A DNA stretch of 64,000 bases from Chryseobacterium fluminis (lineage in GTDB: Bacteria; Bacteroidota; Bacteroidia; Flavobacteriales; Weeksellaceae). The translations under genes were made by a program, and so were the position numbers. Under the pieces are notes generated by a model. The model saw nothing but the letters and a program-made list of their open reading frames with translations. It did not search any database and was not told where the DNA came from. The DNA is taken from contig NZ_CP111121.1 of the NCBI RefSeq assembly GCF_026314945.1, forward strand, positions 4,526,001 through 4,590,000. The letters are read 5' to 3'. Of the stretch, positions 35,105-43,275 are shown piece by piece; the first letter of the stretch is position 1; every line of letters begins with the position of its first letter.

Positions 35105-35815
35105 ATGGAAGATTTCACAAGTTGGAAGGAATTATTAAACCCAGAATTTTACATTAAATTAGGAGGATTTTGGTTGATTCTGTTTATTATTTTTGCCGAA
35201 ACCGGTCTTTTTATAGGCTTTTTTTTACCGGGAGATTCGCTACTGTTTGTTTCGGGAATTTATGCGGTAGATATTATCAAAGAGACTTTTGGTTCAACGG
35301 GGAGCGATCTTTTAGACACCACGATTTTAGCATCAGCGGTTGCACTGGCTGCCATCATAGGGAATGAAGTTGGATATTACTTTGGAGTAAAAACAGGACC
35401 TGCCCTTTATAAAAAGCAGGATACCATGCTTTTCAAGAAAAAATATCTGTACCAGGCACATAATTTCTTTGAAAAACACGGGGCTCTGGCGGTAATTATG
35501 GCAAGATTCTTACCGGTAGTCAGAACGTTTACGCCCATCGTTGCAGGTATTGTGAAAATGGATAAGAGAGAATTTTTAAGAGATAATGTCATCGGAGCCG
35601 TTTTGTGGTCTTTCTTATTGATCTTTGCAGGACATTATCTGGATAAGCTGTTTATGGATCAGTTTGAAATTGATCTTAAAAAGAAACTGGAGCTTATTAT
35701 AATTGTCATTGTATTAGTGACGACTTTACCCATCATTATTAAGTTTTTATTTGGTAAGAAAGAAGATCTTTCCAAATATGAAAATCATTTCGAAAACAAG
35801 AGTGAAGAAGAGTAA
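35105..35815 (+). CDS. DedA family (VTT domain) inner-membrane protein
   Basis: A 236-residue membrane protein of the DedA/SNARE-associated (VTT) family, which includes undecaprenyl phosphate and phospholipid flippases. Family signatures are FAETGLFIGFFLPGDSLL, NEVGYYFGVKTG, FFEKHGALAVIMARFLPVVRTFTPIVAG (in pieces: EKHGALAV, RFLPVVRTF) and a conserved Arg in the last. There are about five hydrophobic segments. The C-terminus is charged and cytoplasmic. It ends at a shared bidirectional terminator. Specific lipid substrate is not visible. Confidence 0.92.
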   Translation: MEDFTSWKELLNPEFYIKLGGFWLILFIIFAETGLFIGFFLPGDSLLFVSGIYAVDIIKETFGSTGSDLLDTTILASAVALAAIIGNEVGYYFGVKTGPALYKKQDTMLFKKKYLYQAHNFFEKHGALAVIMARFLPVVRTFTPIVAGIVKMDKREFLRDNVIGAVLWSFLLIFAGHYLDKLFMDQFEIDLKKKLELIIIVIVLVTTLPIIIKFLFGKKEDLSKYENHFENKSEEE

Positions 35816-35841
35816 CAGATCATCTTCAATTAATTATATGG

Positions 35842-35872
35842 TAACCTGCTAAGAAAAGCAGGTTATTTTTTT
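35842..35872. terminator. bidirectional terminator between the DedA and esterase genes
   Basis: Stem TAACCTGCT / AGCAGGTTA with loop AAGAAA, followed on the plus strand by seven T. The right arm contains the stop codon of the convergent esterase gene. Confidence 0.75.
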
Positions 35873-36732
35873 ATCCATTCCAGAATATGGGGATAAATGA
35901 TGCTGTCTCTTTTCTTTTTACTGAAAAACCGGGGAGCGTGTCCCGTATTCTTCATAAATACTAACTGATGGGGAATCTTCTTTGCCTGCAGGGCCGAATC
36001 CAAGGCCAGCCCCTGGCGCTGATTCACCAGGAAATCCTGGTTTCCCTGAAACAACAAAGTTGGGACATCAGAAATATTGGCCACCGGACTTGCTTTCCGG
36101 AACTCGTCGGATAAATTTTTTCTGTCGAATCTGACACCTACGACTTTCTGAATAGTGGGAGCACTGTATTTTGAGTAAAAAGAGTCCAGATACTCTTTAG
36201 AATAAAAGTCGGTGGGTCCGCTTAACGAAATGATCTTTTTGATCTGATCAGGATGACGGTATCCGTATAATAAGGCGAGATGTCCTCCGGCGCTTTCACC
36301 AAGAAGAATATAATGGTCAGGTTGTAATTCTGCCTTTTTTGCCAGGGAATTGAATTTTTTAATGGCTTCAGCAATATCTTCCAGCTGTTCTTTATACGTT
36401 ATTTTCTTGGATTTTGATACAAGCCTGTAATTCATGTTGATGCTCGGAATATTGTTCTTAAAAAGCATTTTCTGAATCTGTATCATATGCTCTTTTCTGC
36501 CGTATTTCCATGCTCCTCCGTGTATCAGCAATACTACAGGTGAATCTTCTGCATAATCTGAAGGGAGGAAAACATCCATCTTCTGTCTCTTATGCTCTCC
36601 ATAATTGAGATTATAAATTTTCTGATCATTGTTGGTGCCTACCCAGACTCTGAATCTTGTATTGCATGAACTGAGGATAAAACCAAGACTTCCCATTACG
36701 AAAAAATGATACCTGAGAATTAATTTTTTCAT
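35863..36732 (-). CDS. lipoprotein alpha/beta hydrolase (BD-FAE-like esterase)
   Basis: A 289-residue protein with a lipoprotein signal (lipobox LSSC, Cys23). The hydrolase fold shows the oxyanion motif LIHGGAWKYG, nucleophile elbow LLGESAGGHLAL, an acidic region FQGNQDFLV and the catalytic His in NTGHAPRFF. The pattern fits feruloyl-esterase-like and kynurenine-formamidase-like carboxylesterases. It acts in the periplasm or at the outer membrane. The stop codon lies inside the bidirectional terminator stem shared with the DedA gene. Confidence 0.87.
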   Translation of the reverse strand: MKKLILRYHFFVMGSLGFILSSCNTRFRVWVGTNNDQKIYNLNYGEHKRQKMDVFLPSDYAEDSPVVLLIHGGAWKYGRKEHMIQIQKMLFKNNIPSINMNYRLVSKSKKITYKEQLEDIAEAIKKFNSLAKKAELQPDHYILLGESAGGHLALLYGYRHPDQIKKIISLSGPTDFYSKEYLDSFYSKYSAPTIQKVVGVRFDRKNLSDEFRKASPVANISDVPTLLFQGNQDFLVNQRQGLALDSALQAKKIPHQLVFMKNTGHAPRFFSKKKRDSIIYPHILEWIKK

Positions 36733-37139
36733 ACGCTAAATTAGTAAAATATTAAAAGTAATTTGCAAAATAATAGAAATGCAGAAAAGATAAGCTATGC
36801 CAATCATGTCATGTAGAAACAGAACTTACATGCCATAATCTCAATCATTGACCTCATTCAGTCTGTATTAATGACAATATAAAATACTAGGAACAATAAG
36901 CAATAATCTTATAAAGAGCCTCAATTGTAGACACATAAAGTCCGGTTGAAAATTAATTTAAAATAAGAATGCAGATCACTGAATAAAGGTCTCTGTTTTG
37001 ATTAAAAACTTAAAATAGTTATTTGAATCGTTCTAAGATAACGTAAGGTTCTCCTAAAACAGGAGATAATCATATCAGAAATCGAATTAAATATCTATTT
37101 TTGCTCCACTTAACAAATATTAAAAAAATATTAAAATTT
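36733..37139. other. divergent promoter region between the esterase and DUF808 genes
   Basis: About 400 bases without a gene. It holds an inverted repeat TCTCCT-AAAAC-AGGAGA at 37050-37066 and a TATTTTTG element at 37096-37103 that would start the DUF808 transcript about 30 bases before its ATG. Nothing else is recognisable. Confidence 0.5.
37096..37103 (+). promoter_or_regulatory. promoter -7 element for the DUF808 gene
   Basis: TATTTTTG fits TANNTTTG; it lies 36 bases before the chosen ATG and about 30 bases after a short inverted repeat. Confidence 0.45.
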
Positions 37140-38036
37140 ATGGCATCTGGTTTTTTCGCAATTTTGGATGATATCGCTGCTCTGATGGATGATGTGGCAG
37201 TGACGAGTAAGATAGCAACTCAGAAAACAGCAGGAATTTTAGGAGATGACCTTGCTGTAAATGCTGAAAAAGCAACCGGATTCCTTGCTTCAAGAGAGCT
37301 GCCGGTGTTGTGGGCAATCACAAAAGGATCTTTTATCAATAAACTGATCATTCTGCCTGTCGTTTTCCTGCTCAACTGGCTGTATGCGCCTGCCATTAAT
37401 TATGTTTTAATTTTAGGAGGACTTTACCTGGCATTCGAAGGGGTGGAAAAAATCATCGAATTTCTTTTCCACCGGGATAAAAAAGGCCATGAGGTAGCAG
37501 AAGAAATCAAAGAAGACCAAAGTGCAGAGGAAATAGAAAAAACAAAGGTAAAATCAGCCATTACCACCGATTTTATTTTATCAGTTGAGATCGTCATTAT
37601 TGCCTTAGGGACTGTACTTGAAGAAAGTCATCCTTTTATTACTCAGATTTTAGTGACGAGTTTAGTTGCGTTTATCGCCACGGTAGGGGTTTACGGAATT
37701 GTAGCATTAATTGTGAGAATGGATGATGCCGGATTTAAATTGATCAAGAAAAGCAATGATAAAGGATTCTTCGGAAAGCTGGGACATCTGTTGGTAAAAG
37801 CTTTACCTATCGTTATCAAAGCCCTGGGCGTCATCGGAACCATTGCCCTGATCATGGTGGCCGGTGGTATTTTTGCCCACCGTGTGGAGTTTCTTCATCA
37901 TTTTCTGGATTCGTGGTCTTCCAATAAGATTCTTACCATCTTAAAAGAAATTATCCTGGGACTTGCAGGCGGATTGGTCGCTTTGGCTATTTTCACAATG
38001 GGAAAAGGAGCTGTTTCCTTAGTTAAAAATAAATAG
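37140..38036 (+). CDS. DUF808 (YedI-like) membrane protein
   Basis: A 298-residue inner-membrane protein. The start MASGFFAILDDIAALMDDVAV is the strongly conserved N-terminus of DUF808; an upstream in-frame start would overlap the promoter element and is rejected. Further matches are KTAGILGDDLAVNAEKATGF, LYLAFEGVEKIIEFLF and a long C-terminal set of helices (about 190-295). Roughly five membrane segments. Function is unknown; E. coli YedI is the best-known relative. Transcription ends at a strong GC-rich hairpin. Confidence 0.92.
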   Translation: MASGFFAILDDIAALMDDVAVTSKIATQKTAGILGDDLAVNAEKATGFLASRELPVLWAITKGSFINKLIILPVVFLLNWLYAPAINYVLILGGLYLAFEGVEKIIEFLFHRDKKGHEVAEEIKEDQSAEEIEKTKVKSAITTDFILSVEIVIIALGTVLEESHPFITQILVTSLVAFIATVGVYGIVALIVRMDDAGFKLIKKSNDKGFFGKLGHLLVKALPIVIKALGVIGTIALIMVAGGIFAHRVEFLHHFLDSWSSNKILTILKEIILGLAGGLVALAIFTMGKGAVSLVKNK

Positions 38037-38054
38037 AGATTTGATAAATAATAA

Positions 38055-38093
38055 AAACCCGGGCGGCTTCAGGAACTGAAGCCGCCCGGGTTT
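38055..38093. terminator. 18-bp GC-rich palindrome after the DUF808 gene
   Basis: Perfect 18-bp stem (AAACCCGGGCGGCTTCAG and its complement) with triloop GAA, 18 bases past the DUF808 stop and followed by TTTATT. Shares GGCGGC-T and the GAA loop with the palindrome at 47541. The rest of the 330-base gap to dnaJ shows only the dnaJ terminator. Confidence 0.75.
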
Positions 38094-38342
38094 ATTACAT
38101 GCAATAATACCCGAATTGTCCATTATTAAATACATCCATGTATTTTCCCGGATTAAGCAAGTTGTGAAATAACAAGAATGTGAAAATTTTTCATGATAAA
38201 TAGGAGTGCTTCATTACGTGTGGTATTTCTATCATTAATCTATACTGCTGTCATTATATAAATTGAATTAATACAGGCATAAGATAGTCTTTACTATTCT
38301 ATTTTTTTCCAAGATTAAACGATGACATCCATAGCCATAAAA

Positions 38343-38366
38343 AAAGGATTCCCATAAGAATCCTTT
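38343..38366 (-). terminator. intrinsic terminator after dnaJ
   Basis: Stem AAAGGATTC / GAATCCTTT with a six-base loop, followed on the minus strand by a T run; five bases after the dnaJ stop. Confidence 0.7.
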
Positions 38367-38370
38367 ATAT

Positions 38371-39489
38371 TTAGTTGAATAAATCTTTCACCTTATCGAA
38401 GAAAGTCTTTTCCTTCCCGGAGGGTTCTGCAACCATTTCCCCACTTTCCATCTGCTTTTCGAAGAAATCTTTCTGATCTTTCGTCAGTTTTTGCGGCGTC
38501 CATACGTTGATATGAATGAACATATCTCCCTTTCCGTAGCTGTCGATACTCGGAAGACCTTTTCCGGCCAGTCTCAGGATCTTACCCGATTGTGTTCCGG
38601 GATCAACCGTGATCTTCACTTTACCGCCTACGGTCGGCACTTCTTTTTTGGTTCCCAAGGCTGCTTCCGCAAATGAAACATATAATTCCTGATGAAGATT
38701 ATCGCCTTCTCTTTTAATTACCTTATCTGCTTCTTCCTCTACGATTACCAGTAAATCTCCTGCAATACCTCCAAAAGGCGCGTCATTACCTTTTCCTCTT
38801 ACATTAAGCTGAATACCGTCTCTTGCTCCGGCCGGAATGTTTATGGTGATTTCCTCTTCGTCTTTTACCAGACCCTGAGCATTCGCTCCAGCCGGTATTT
38901 TATCAGCGACTTTCCCGATTCCCTGGCAGGTGCCACAGGTAGTCTGCGTCTGCATCTGTCCGAACATCGTGTTCATCACTTTAAGCTGAACTCCTGAACC
39001 GTTACAGGTAGGACAGGTTTTTGAAGTGGCTCCTTCCGCCATCTTCATTTTTTTTACTTTAATGGTTTTCTGAGTTCCGTTGACCATTTCTTCAAGGTTC
39101 AGTTTGATTCTGATTCTTAAATTAGAACCCTTTACCTGCTGGCGGCCTCCGCCACCGCCGCTGAATCCTCCGAAACCGCCACCAAAGATATCTCCAAACT
39201 GGCTGAAAATATCTTCCATGTTCATTCCGCCTCCGAAACCGCCACCTCCGAAGCCGCCGTTTCCGCCAACCCCGGCATGACCAAACTGGTCGTATCTTGC
39301 CCGTTTCTGTTCGTCGCTTAACACTTCGTAGGCTTCTGCGGCTTCCTTAAATTTGTCTTCAGCCTCTTTGTCACCCGGGTTTTTATCCGGGTGAAACTTA
39401 ATGGCCATCTTACGGTATGCTTTCTTTATTTCGTCGGCTGAGGCAGATTTGCTGATCTCAAGAACTTCGTAATAATCTCTTTTTGACAT
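38371..39489 (-). CDS. dnaJ: chaperone DnaJ with a single zinc centre
   Basis: A 372-residue Hsp40 cochaperone of DnaK. The J-domain has HPD at residues 33-35; a Gly/Phe-rich linker covers about 72-118; the C-terminal substrate-binding domains follow. The zinc region has only two CXXCXGXG repeats (Cys159/162 and Cys185/188) where canonical DnaJ has four. By position these are repeats 2 and 3, which form zinc centre II; repeats 1 and 4 (zinc centre I) are replaced by EGATSKT and PAGANAQG. I recall the same in other Flavobacteriia. grpE lies upstream in the same operon. Confidence 0.95.
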   Translation of the reverse strand: MSKRDYYEVLEISKSASADEIKKAYRKMAIKFHPDKNPGDKEAEDKFKEAAEAYEVLSDEQKRARYDQFGHAGVGGNGGFGGGGFGGGMNMEDIFSQFGDIFGGGFGGFSGGGGGRQQVKGSNLRIRIKLNLEEMVNGTQKTIKVKKMKMAEGATSKTCPTCNGSGVQLKVMNTMFGQMQTQTTCGTCQGIGKVADKIPAGANAQGLVKDEEEITINIPAGARDGIQLNVRGKGNDAPFGGIAGDLLVIVEEEADKVIKREGDNLHQELYVSFAEAALGTKKEVPTVGGKVKITVDPGTQSGKILRLAGKGLPSIDSYGKGDMFIHINVWTPQKLTKDQKDFFEKQMESGEMVAEPSGKEKTFFDKVKDLFN

Positions 39490-39565
39490 GTCTTTATAAT
39501 TGTTATTGATAAATGAAGTGTTTTACCTTAAGCATAGGGCTTATAGCATTTATCATTTATTAATA

Positions 39566-40102
39566 TTAATTACCCGTTACTACTTTTGCAAAACGAATCA
39601 CTTTATCACCTAAAGTGTATCCCGTCTCAATTACATCTACAATTTTACCCTTAAGATCATCTGACGGGGCAGGAATTTGAGTAATTGCTTCGTGGAAATC
39701 TACGTTGAAACTATCACCGGCTTTTACTTCCATGGTCTTTAAGCCTTTTTCAGTAAGTTTATTTTTAAACTTATTATAAATTAATTCAACTCCCTGAAGA
39801 TCAGCGGCATTTCCGTTTTTAGCAATTTCTTTAATTGCTCTTTCAAAATCATCCAGTACGCCGAGCATAGAGATCATCATATCCTGATTAGCATACTGAA
39901 AGAATTCCATTTTTTCTTTGGAAGTCCTTTTTTTATAGTTTTCAAACTCAGCATATAATCTGATGTACCGATCCTTTTCTTCTGCCAAAAGTTCCTCTGC
40001 AGAAGGTTTTGCTGTCACACTTTCTTCAGTTGTTGCTTCGTTGTGAATATTTGTATCTTCTTGATTATTGATGCTTTCTTCGTTAATATCCTGATTTTCC
40101 AT
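39566..40102 (-). CDS. grpE: nucleotide exchange factor GrpE
   Basis: A 178-residue protein with an acidic, disordered N-terminus (about 1-35), a long helix (EELLAEEKDRYIRLYAEFENYKKRTSKE in pieces: AEEKDRYIRL, AEFENYKKRT) and a C-terminal beta domain with the motif AITQIPAPSDD and GYTLGDKVIRFAKVVV-like end. It exchanges ADP on DnaK. It is the first gene of the grpE-dnaJ heat-shock operon; dnaK is not in the window. A possible sigma-54-like promoter sits about 30 bases upstream. Confidence 0.95.
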   Translation of the reverse strand: MENQDINEESINNQEDTNIHNEATTEESVTAKPSAEELLAEEKDRYIRLYAEFENYKKRTSKEKMEFFQYANQDMMISMLGVLDDFERAIKEIAKNGNAADLQGVELIYNKFKNKLTEKGLKTMEVKAGDSFNVDFHEAITQIPAPSDDLKGKIVDVIETGYTLGDKVIRFAKVVTGN

Positions 40103-40130
40103 AATTCAATATTTATTTTCATTATTATTT

Positions 40131-40147
40131 GACAAAGATTCTGCCAA
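40131..40147 (-). promoter_or_regulatory. candidate sigma-54-like promoter of grpE-dnaJ
   Basis: On the minus strand TTGGCAG, then AATC, then TTTGTC: GG and GT are 10 bases apart, near the -24/-12 GG-N10-GC consensus. A TGTCATT/TTTGGCA half-repeat precedes it. No TANNTTTG element is better placed. Tentative. Confidence 0.35.
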
Positions 40148-40279
40148 AGAAAAAATAATGACATTTAGGCAGATATCGTGAATTATATAAAGCATTCGCT
40201 TTGCCGGAATAGGAAATAAGTGTTTAAATGAGGTGCCAATGTATGATCATGATGATGGTAATGATCATTGGACTCTAGA

Positions 40280-40349
40280 TCTAGCCCCGATTGTATTGAA
40301 AATCCTTTTTTGAAAAAAAAGATTGTAAAGGAAAGCGGGAAACAGCTCC
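40280..40349 (+). repeat. dispersed structured element, copy 2 (Flavo-1-like candidate)
   Basis: Begins CTAGCCCCGATTG and ends GAAAGCGGGAAACAGCTCC, almost identical at both ends to copy 1 at 26370. The interior differs: here an AT-rich hairpin AATC-TTTTTT / AAAAAA-GATT replaces the GC-rich one. Conserved ends with compensating interior suggest a structured RNA or a mobile palindromic element. It lies in the gap between mntH and grpE, antisense to both. Confidence 0.6.
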
Positions 40350-40397
40350 AGATATCAGTGGATGCAGTATTTACCTATTATTAAAGCTGAATTCACA

Positions 40398-41732
40398 TTA
40401 TTTTCCGGTAAAAGTCTGATACAGTAAGTAGAGATTTAAAATTATAATAATTATAGAAATAATCCATACGGAGATCTTTAGAATGGGCTTGTTCACAAAT
40501 TCTCCCATCTTCGCCTTATCATTGGTAAACATAACGAGGGGCACTACCGCAAAACTCAGCTGCATGGACAGAATGACCTGACTCAGGACCAGCAATTCGG
40601 TTGTTCCTTCTTCACCATACAGAATGGCCACTATCAGAGCCGGAATCACGGCAATTAATCTTGTAATCAAACGTCGCAGCCATGGCTTTAACCGGATATT
40701 TAAGAAACCTTCCATTACGATCTGGCCTGCCAATGTTCCTGTTAATGTTGAATTCTGACCGGATGCCAGCAAAGCAATGGCAAAGGCAATACTTGCCATA
40801 GACGCTCCAAGAATAGGAGTCAGCATTTTATAAGCATCGTGAATATCAGCGACATGGTTATTTCCTGTAATATGAAAAGTTGCTGCTGCCAGGATCAGGA
40901 TCGCACCATTGATAAAGAAGGCCAGCATCAATGAAACTGTACTGTCTAAAGTGGCAAATTTTATAGCTTCTTTTTTACCTTCCTTGTCACGGGTATAATC
41001 TCGTGTCTGTACGATGCTGCTGTGCAGGTAAAGGTTGTGAGGCATGACGGTTGCACCCAGAATTCCTATCGCAATATAAAGCATCGCCGGGTTCTGGATA
41101 ATTTCAGCTTTTGGAACCATACCTCCGAGAATTTCATTAAAGGCGGGCTCGGATATCACGATTTCGTAGACAAAGCAGGCAAGAATAATAAAAATAAGTC
41201 CACCCACAATACTTTCTATCCATCTGAAACCCTTCGACTGCAACAGAAGAATGATAAGAACGTCTATAGTTGTGATTACAATTCCCCAGGTCAGAGGAAT
41301 TTCAAAAAGCAGGTTAAGGGCAATCGCAGAACCGATCACTTCCGCAAGATCACAGGCGGCAATGGCAATTTCACAGAACAGCCAAAGCATAAAATTGGTT
41401 TTGGGTCCGAAGTGATCTCTGCAGGCCTGCGCCAGGTCTCTTTCTGCAACTACTCCCAGTTTTACCGAGAGATGCTGTAAAACCATAGCAAAAATATTGG
41501 AGATGAGAATTACCGACAGTAGCGTATAGCCGAACTGTGCTCCACCGGCAATATCTGTGGCCCAGTTTCCAGGATCCATATAGCCTACCGCAACCATCAG
41601 TCCGGGGCCGGCAAAGGCAAGGTATTTTCGCCAGAAGCTTGATCCTTTAGGAACTTTTACGGAAGAGTAAACTTCAGATAAGGAATGAGATGTTTTTTCT
41701 TGACGCCAGGCGTCTTTTAAATTAAGGTTCAT
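40398..41732 (-). CDS. mntH: Nramp family divalent metal transporter
   Basis: A 444-residue inner-membrane proton-coupled importer of Mn2+ and Fe2+ with eleven or so helices. Metal-binding hallmarks are DPGN at 53-56 in helix 1 and the helix 6 motif GATVMPHNLYLHS with its Met. Transport motif GQNSTLTGTLAGQ follows. The start fits the family. Upstream lies one of the clearest promoters in the window with an overlapping palindromic operator-like site, which suggests repression by a DtxR/MntR-type metal regulator. No regulator gene is in the window. The symbol is by family; metal preference not proven. Confidence 0.93.
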   Translation of the reverse strand: MNLNLKDAWRQEKTSHSLSEVYSSVKVPKGSSFWRKYLAFAGPGLMVAVGYMDPGNWATDIAGGAQFGYTLLSVILISNIFAMVLQHLSVKLGVVAERDLAQACRDHFGPKTNFMLWLFCEIAIAACDLAEVIGSAIALNLLFEIPLTWGIVITTIDVLIILLLQSKGFRWIESIVGGLIFIILACFVYEIVISEPAFNEILGGMVPKAEIIQNPAMLYIAIGILGATVMPHNLYLHSSIVQTRDYTRDKEGKKEAIKFATLDSTVSLMLAFFINGAILILAAATFHITGNNHVADIHDAYKMLTPILGASMASIAFAIALLASGQNSTLTGTLAGQIVMEGFLNIRLKPWLRRLITRLIAVIPALIVAILYGEEGTTELLVLSQVILSMQLSFAVVPLVMFTNDKAKMGEFVNKPILKISVWIISIIIIILNLYLLYQTFTGK

Positions 41733-41736
41733 AGAA

Positions 41737-41754
41737 TGTTAGAAATGGCTAACA
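41737..41754. promoter_or_regulatory. palindromic operator-like site upstream of mntH
   Basis: TGTTAG-AAATGG-CTAACA, a perfect 6-bp inverted repeat with a six-base spacer, four bases before the mntH ATG and overlapping the -7 box end. Its TTAG/CTAA half-sites recall DtxR/IdeR-family boxes. Confidence 0.6.
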
Positions 41755-41783
41755 AATGTAATTAAATAAATGAAAAGTACAAA
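41753..41783 (-). promoter_or_regulatory. mntH promoter
   Basis: On the minus strand TTTG, 19 bases, then TACATTTG: an exact match to the Bacteroidota consensus in both boxes and spacing. The leader would be about 15 nt, lying inside the operator-like palindrome. Confidence 0.7.
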
Positions 41784-41795
41784 GAATGAAAAATA

Positions 41796-41820
41796 AATCC
41801 CGAAAATGATTTCCGGGATT
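41796..41820 (-). terminator. intrinsic terminator after the DUF937-OmpA gene
   Basis: Stem AATCCCG / CGGGATT, extended inward by a G-T and three A-T pairs, followed on the minus strand by TTATTTTTC. It ends 13 bases before the mntH -33 box. Confidence 0.75.
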
Positions 41821-41844
41821 CATATATATTTTCCTTAATGGTTG

Positions 41845-43149
41845 TTATTTTGCAAATCGTACAGACATTTTTCTGTCAGTAGCTCTTTCAGCATCAGAAG
41901 CTTTTGCATCTACTTTCGCAAACTGGCTTCCGTATCCCTCGGCATCTAATACCTGAGCTCCTACGCCCTGCTTACCTAACCAGTCTTTAATAAAGGCTGC
42001 TCTCTCTTTTGAGATTTTTAAGTTGACAGCTTCATTTCCTGTTTTATCAGTATAACCTCCGATCTTAATTTTTGCATCAGGGTACGCCTTTAAAATGGCT
42101 ACCAAATTTTGTAACTGACCTTCAGATCCTGCTTCCAGCTGATTTCCGCTTCCGGTTTTAAAATTTACATGGTCAAAATCATACCATTTATCTTTTAATA
42201 CAGCATCATCAGCGGCATTTTTATAACCATCAGATTTCAGAAATGCGATCATCTGGTCTTCAAGTCCGCCTTTATAACCGTGAAGTGCTGTGCCATTCAG
42301 GTCAATATTTTCATCTACTCTTGTATTTGCGGACATTCCAGATCCTGCAGTGTTTGTTGGCACAACCGCTGTAGCTGTGTCGGCAGATGTATTGGCAGAG
42401 TCAGTTGAAGTCATCGTAGTTGTGGTTTCTTTTTTCTCACATTGTTTCCAAAGGAAATACGCTGCAGCAATTAAAAGTAAAAGAGGGAGCAGCCATTTCC
42501 AGATTGAGCCTCCGTTATCTTTATTTCTTTCAGGGAAAGTCCCGTTAGGAGCTGTGCTTCGTGTTACTTCCACTTTAGGCTCTTCATGAGACGGCTGTCT
42601 GATGGCATCCTGATCATTATCAAATTTATATCCCTTGGCCCAGTCACCTAAATTTAGGGAAGCCAGAGAAAGTCCTGCTGGAAGAAGAGTGGAAACAATT
42701 CCTTTTTGATCGCTCAGCAAACTTGAAATTCCCGATTTATCAAGATTATGATCAGCCGCATATTTTCCGATAGAACCTACCGTTGCTCCGGTTACCAGAT
42801 TTAATAAAGAGCTGGATGAGTTATTACTGATTCCTGCAAAGGATGCAATAGAATTCACCAGTCCACTGAGTTTATCACCAAAAATAGAAGATAACAAAGT
42901 TGAAATAACAGGGCTGCTAGAAGTGCCTCCTAATAAATTTCCTAAAAGTCCGCTTGATGACGCACCGGTGATGGCGTCCAATACTCTTGGGTCATTAGCG
43001 TTGTTGGCCAGTCCTCCGATTACAGCAGGCAATAAGCCGCTGATGGCTTTTGAAATACCTGATTCACTTTCTCCCAGCTGAGAAGCAGACTGGGAAACTA
43101 AAGCGGGACCTAATTGTCCTTTGATTAAATCAATAAGGTTTAGAGACAT
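41845..43149 (-). CDS. DUF937 (YidB-like) and OmpA fusion protein
   Basis: A 434-residue protein. The first ~180 residues are DUF937-like: LIKGQLGPALVSQSASQLGESESGISKAISGLLPAVIGGLAN (in pieces: GQLGPALVSQ, ISGLLPAVIGGL) and repeated Gly/Ser-Leu helices. A single membrane helix (about 214-233, WLLPLLLLIAAAYFLW) follows, then a Thr/Ala/Ser-rich linker and a C-terminal OmpA domain (about 310-434) with INFKTG-like, GGYTDKTGNEAVNLKIS and ERAAFIKDWL segments. Topology suggests DUF937 in the cytoplasm and a peptidoglycan-binding OmpA domain in the periplasm. No signal peptide. Function unknown. Confidence 0.87.
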   Translation of the reverse strand: MSLNLIDLIKGQLGPALVSQSASQLGESESGISKAISGLLPAVIGGLANNANDPRVLDAITGASSSGLLGNLLGGTSSSPVISTLLSSIFGDKLSGLVNSIASFAGISNNSSSSLLNLVTGATVGSIGKYAADHNLDKSGISSLLSDQKGIVSTLLPAGLSLASLNLGDWAKGYKFDNDQDAIRQPSHEEPKVEVTRSTAPNGTFPERNKDNGGSIWKWLLPLLLLIAAAYFLWKQCEKKETTTTMTSTDSANTSADTATAVVPTNTAGSGMSANTRVDENIDLNGTALHGYKGGLEDQMIAFLKSDGYKNAADDAVLKDKWYDFDHVNFKTGSGNQLEAGSEGQLQNLVAILKAYPDAKIKIGGYTDKTGNEAVNLKISKERAAFIKDWLGKQGVGAQVLDAEGYGSQFAKVDAKASDAERATDRKMSVRFAK

Positions 43150-43220
43150 AATAAATTTATTTTAAAATTAATGTTGCGTAGATCTCATCAAAAACTCGTC
43201 CAAAGTTGATTAAAATAAAA

Positions 43221-43255
43221 AAATCTTTAAAAATTACATGAATTTTTAAAGATTT
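43221..43255 (-). terminator. intrinsic terminator after proS
   Basis: AT-rich perfect 15-bp stem (AAATCTTTAAAAATT and complement) with loop ACATG, followed on the minus strand by TTTTTATTTT. Confidence 0.65.
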
Positions 43256-43275
43256 CTCAATTTATCATGTTAAGT

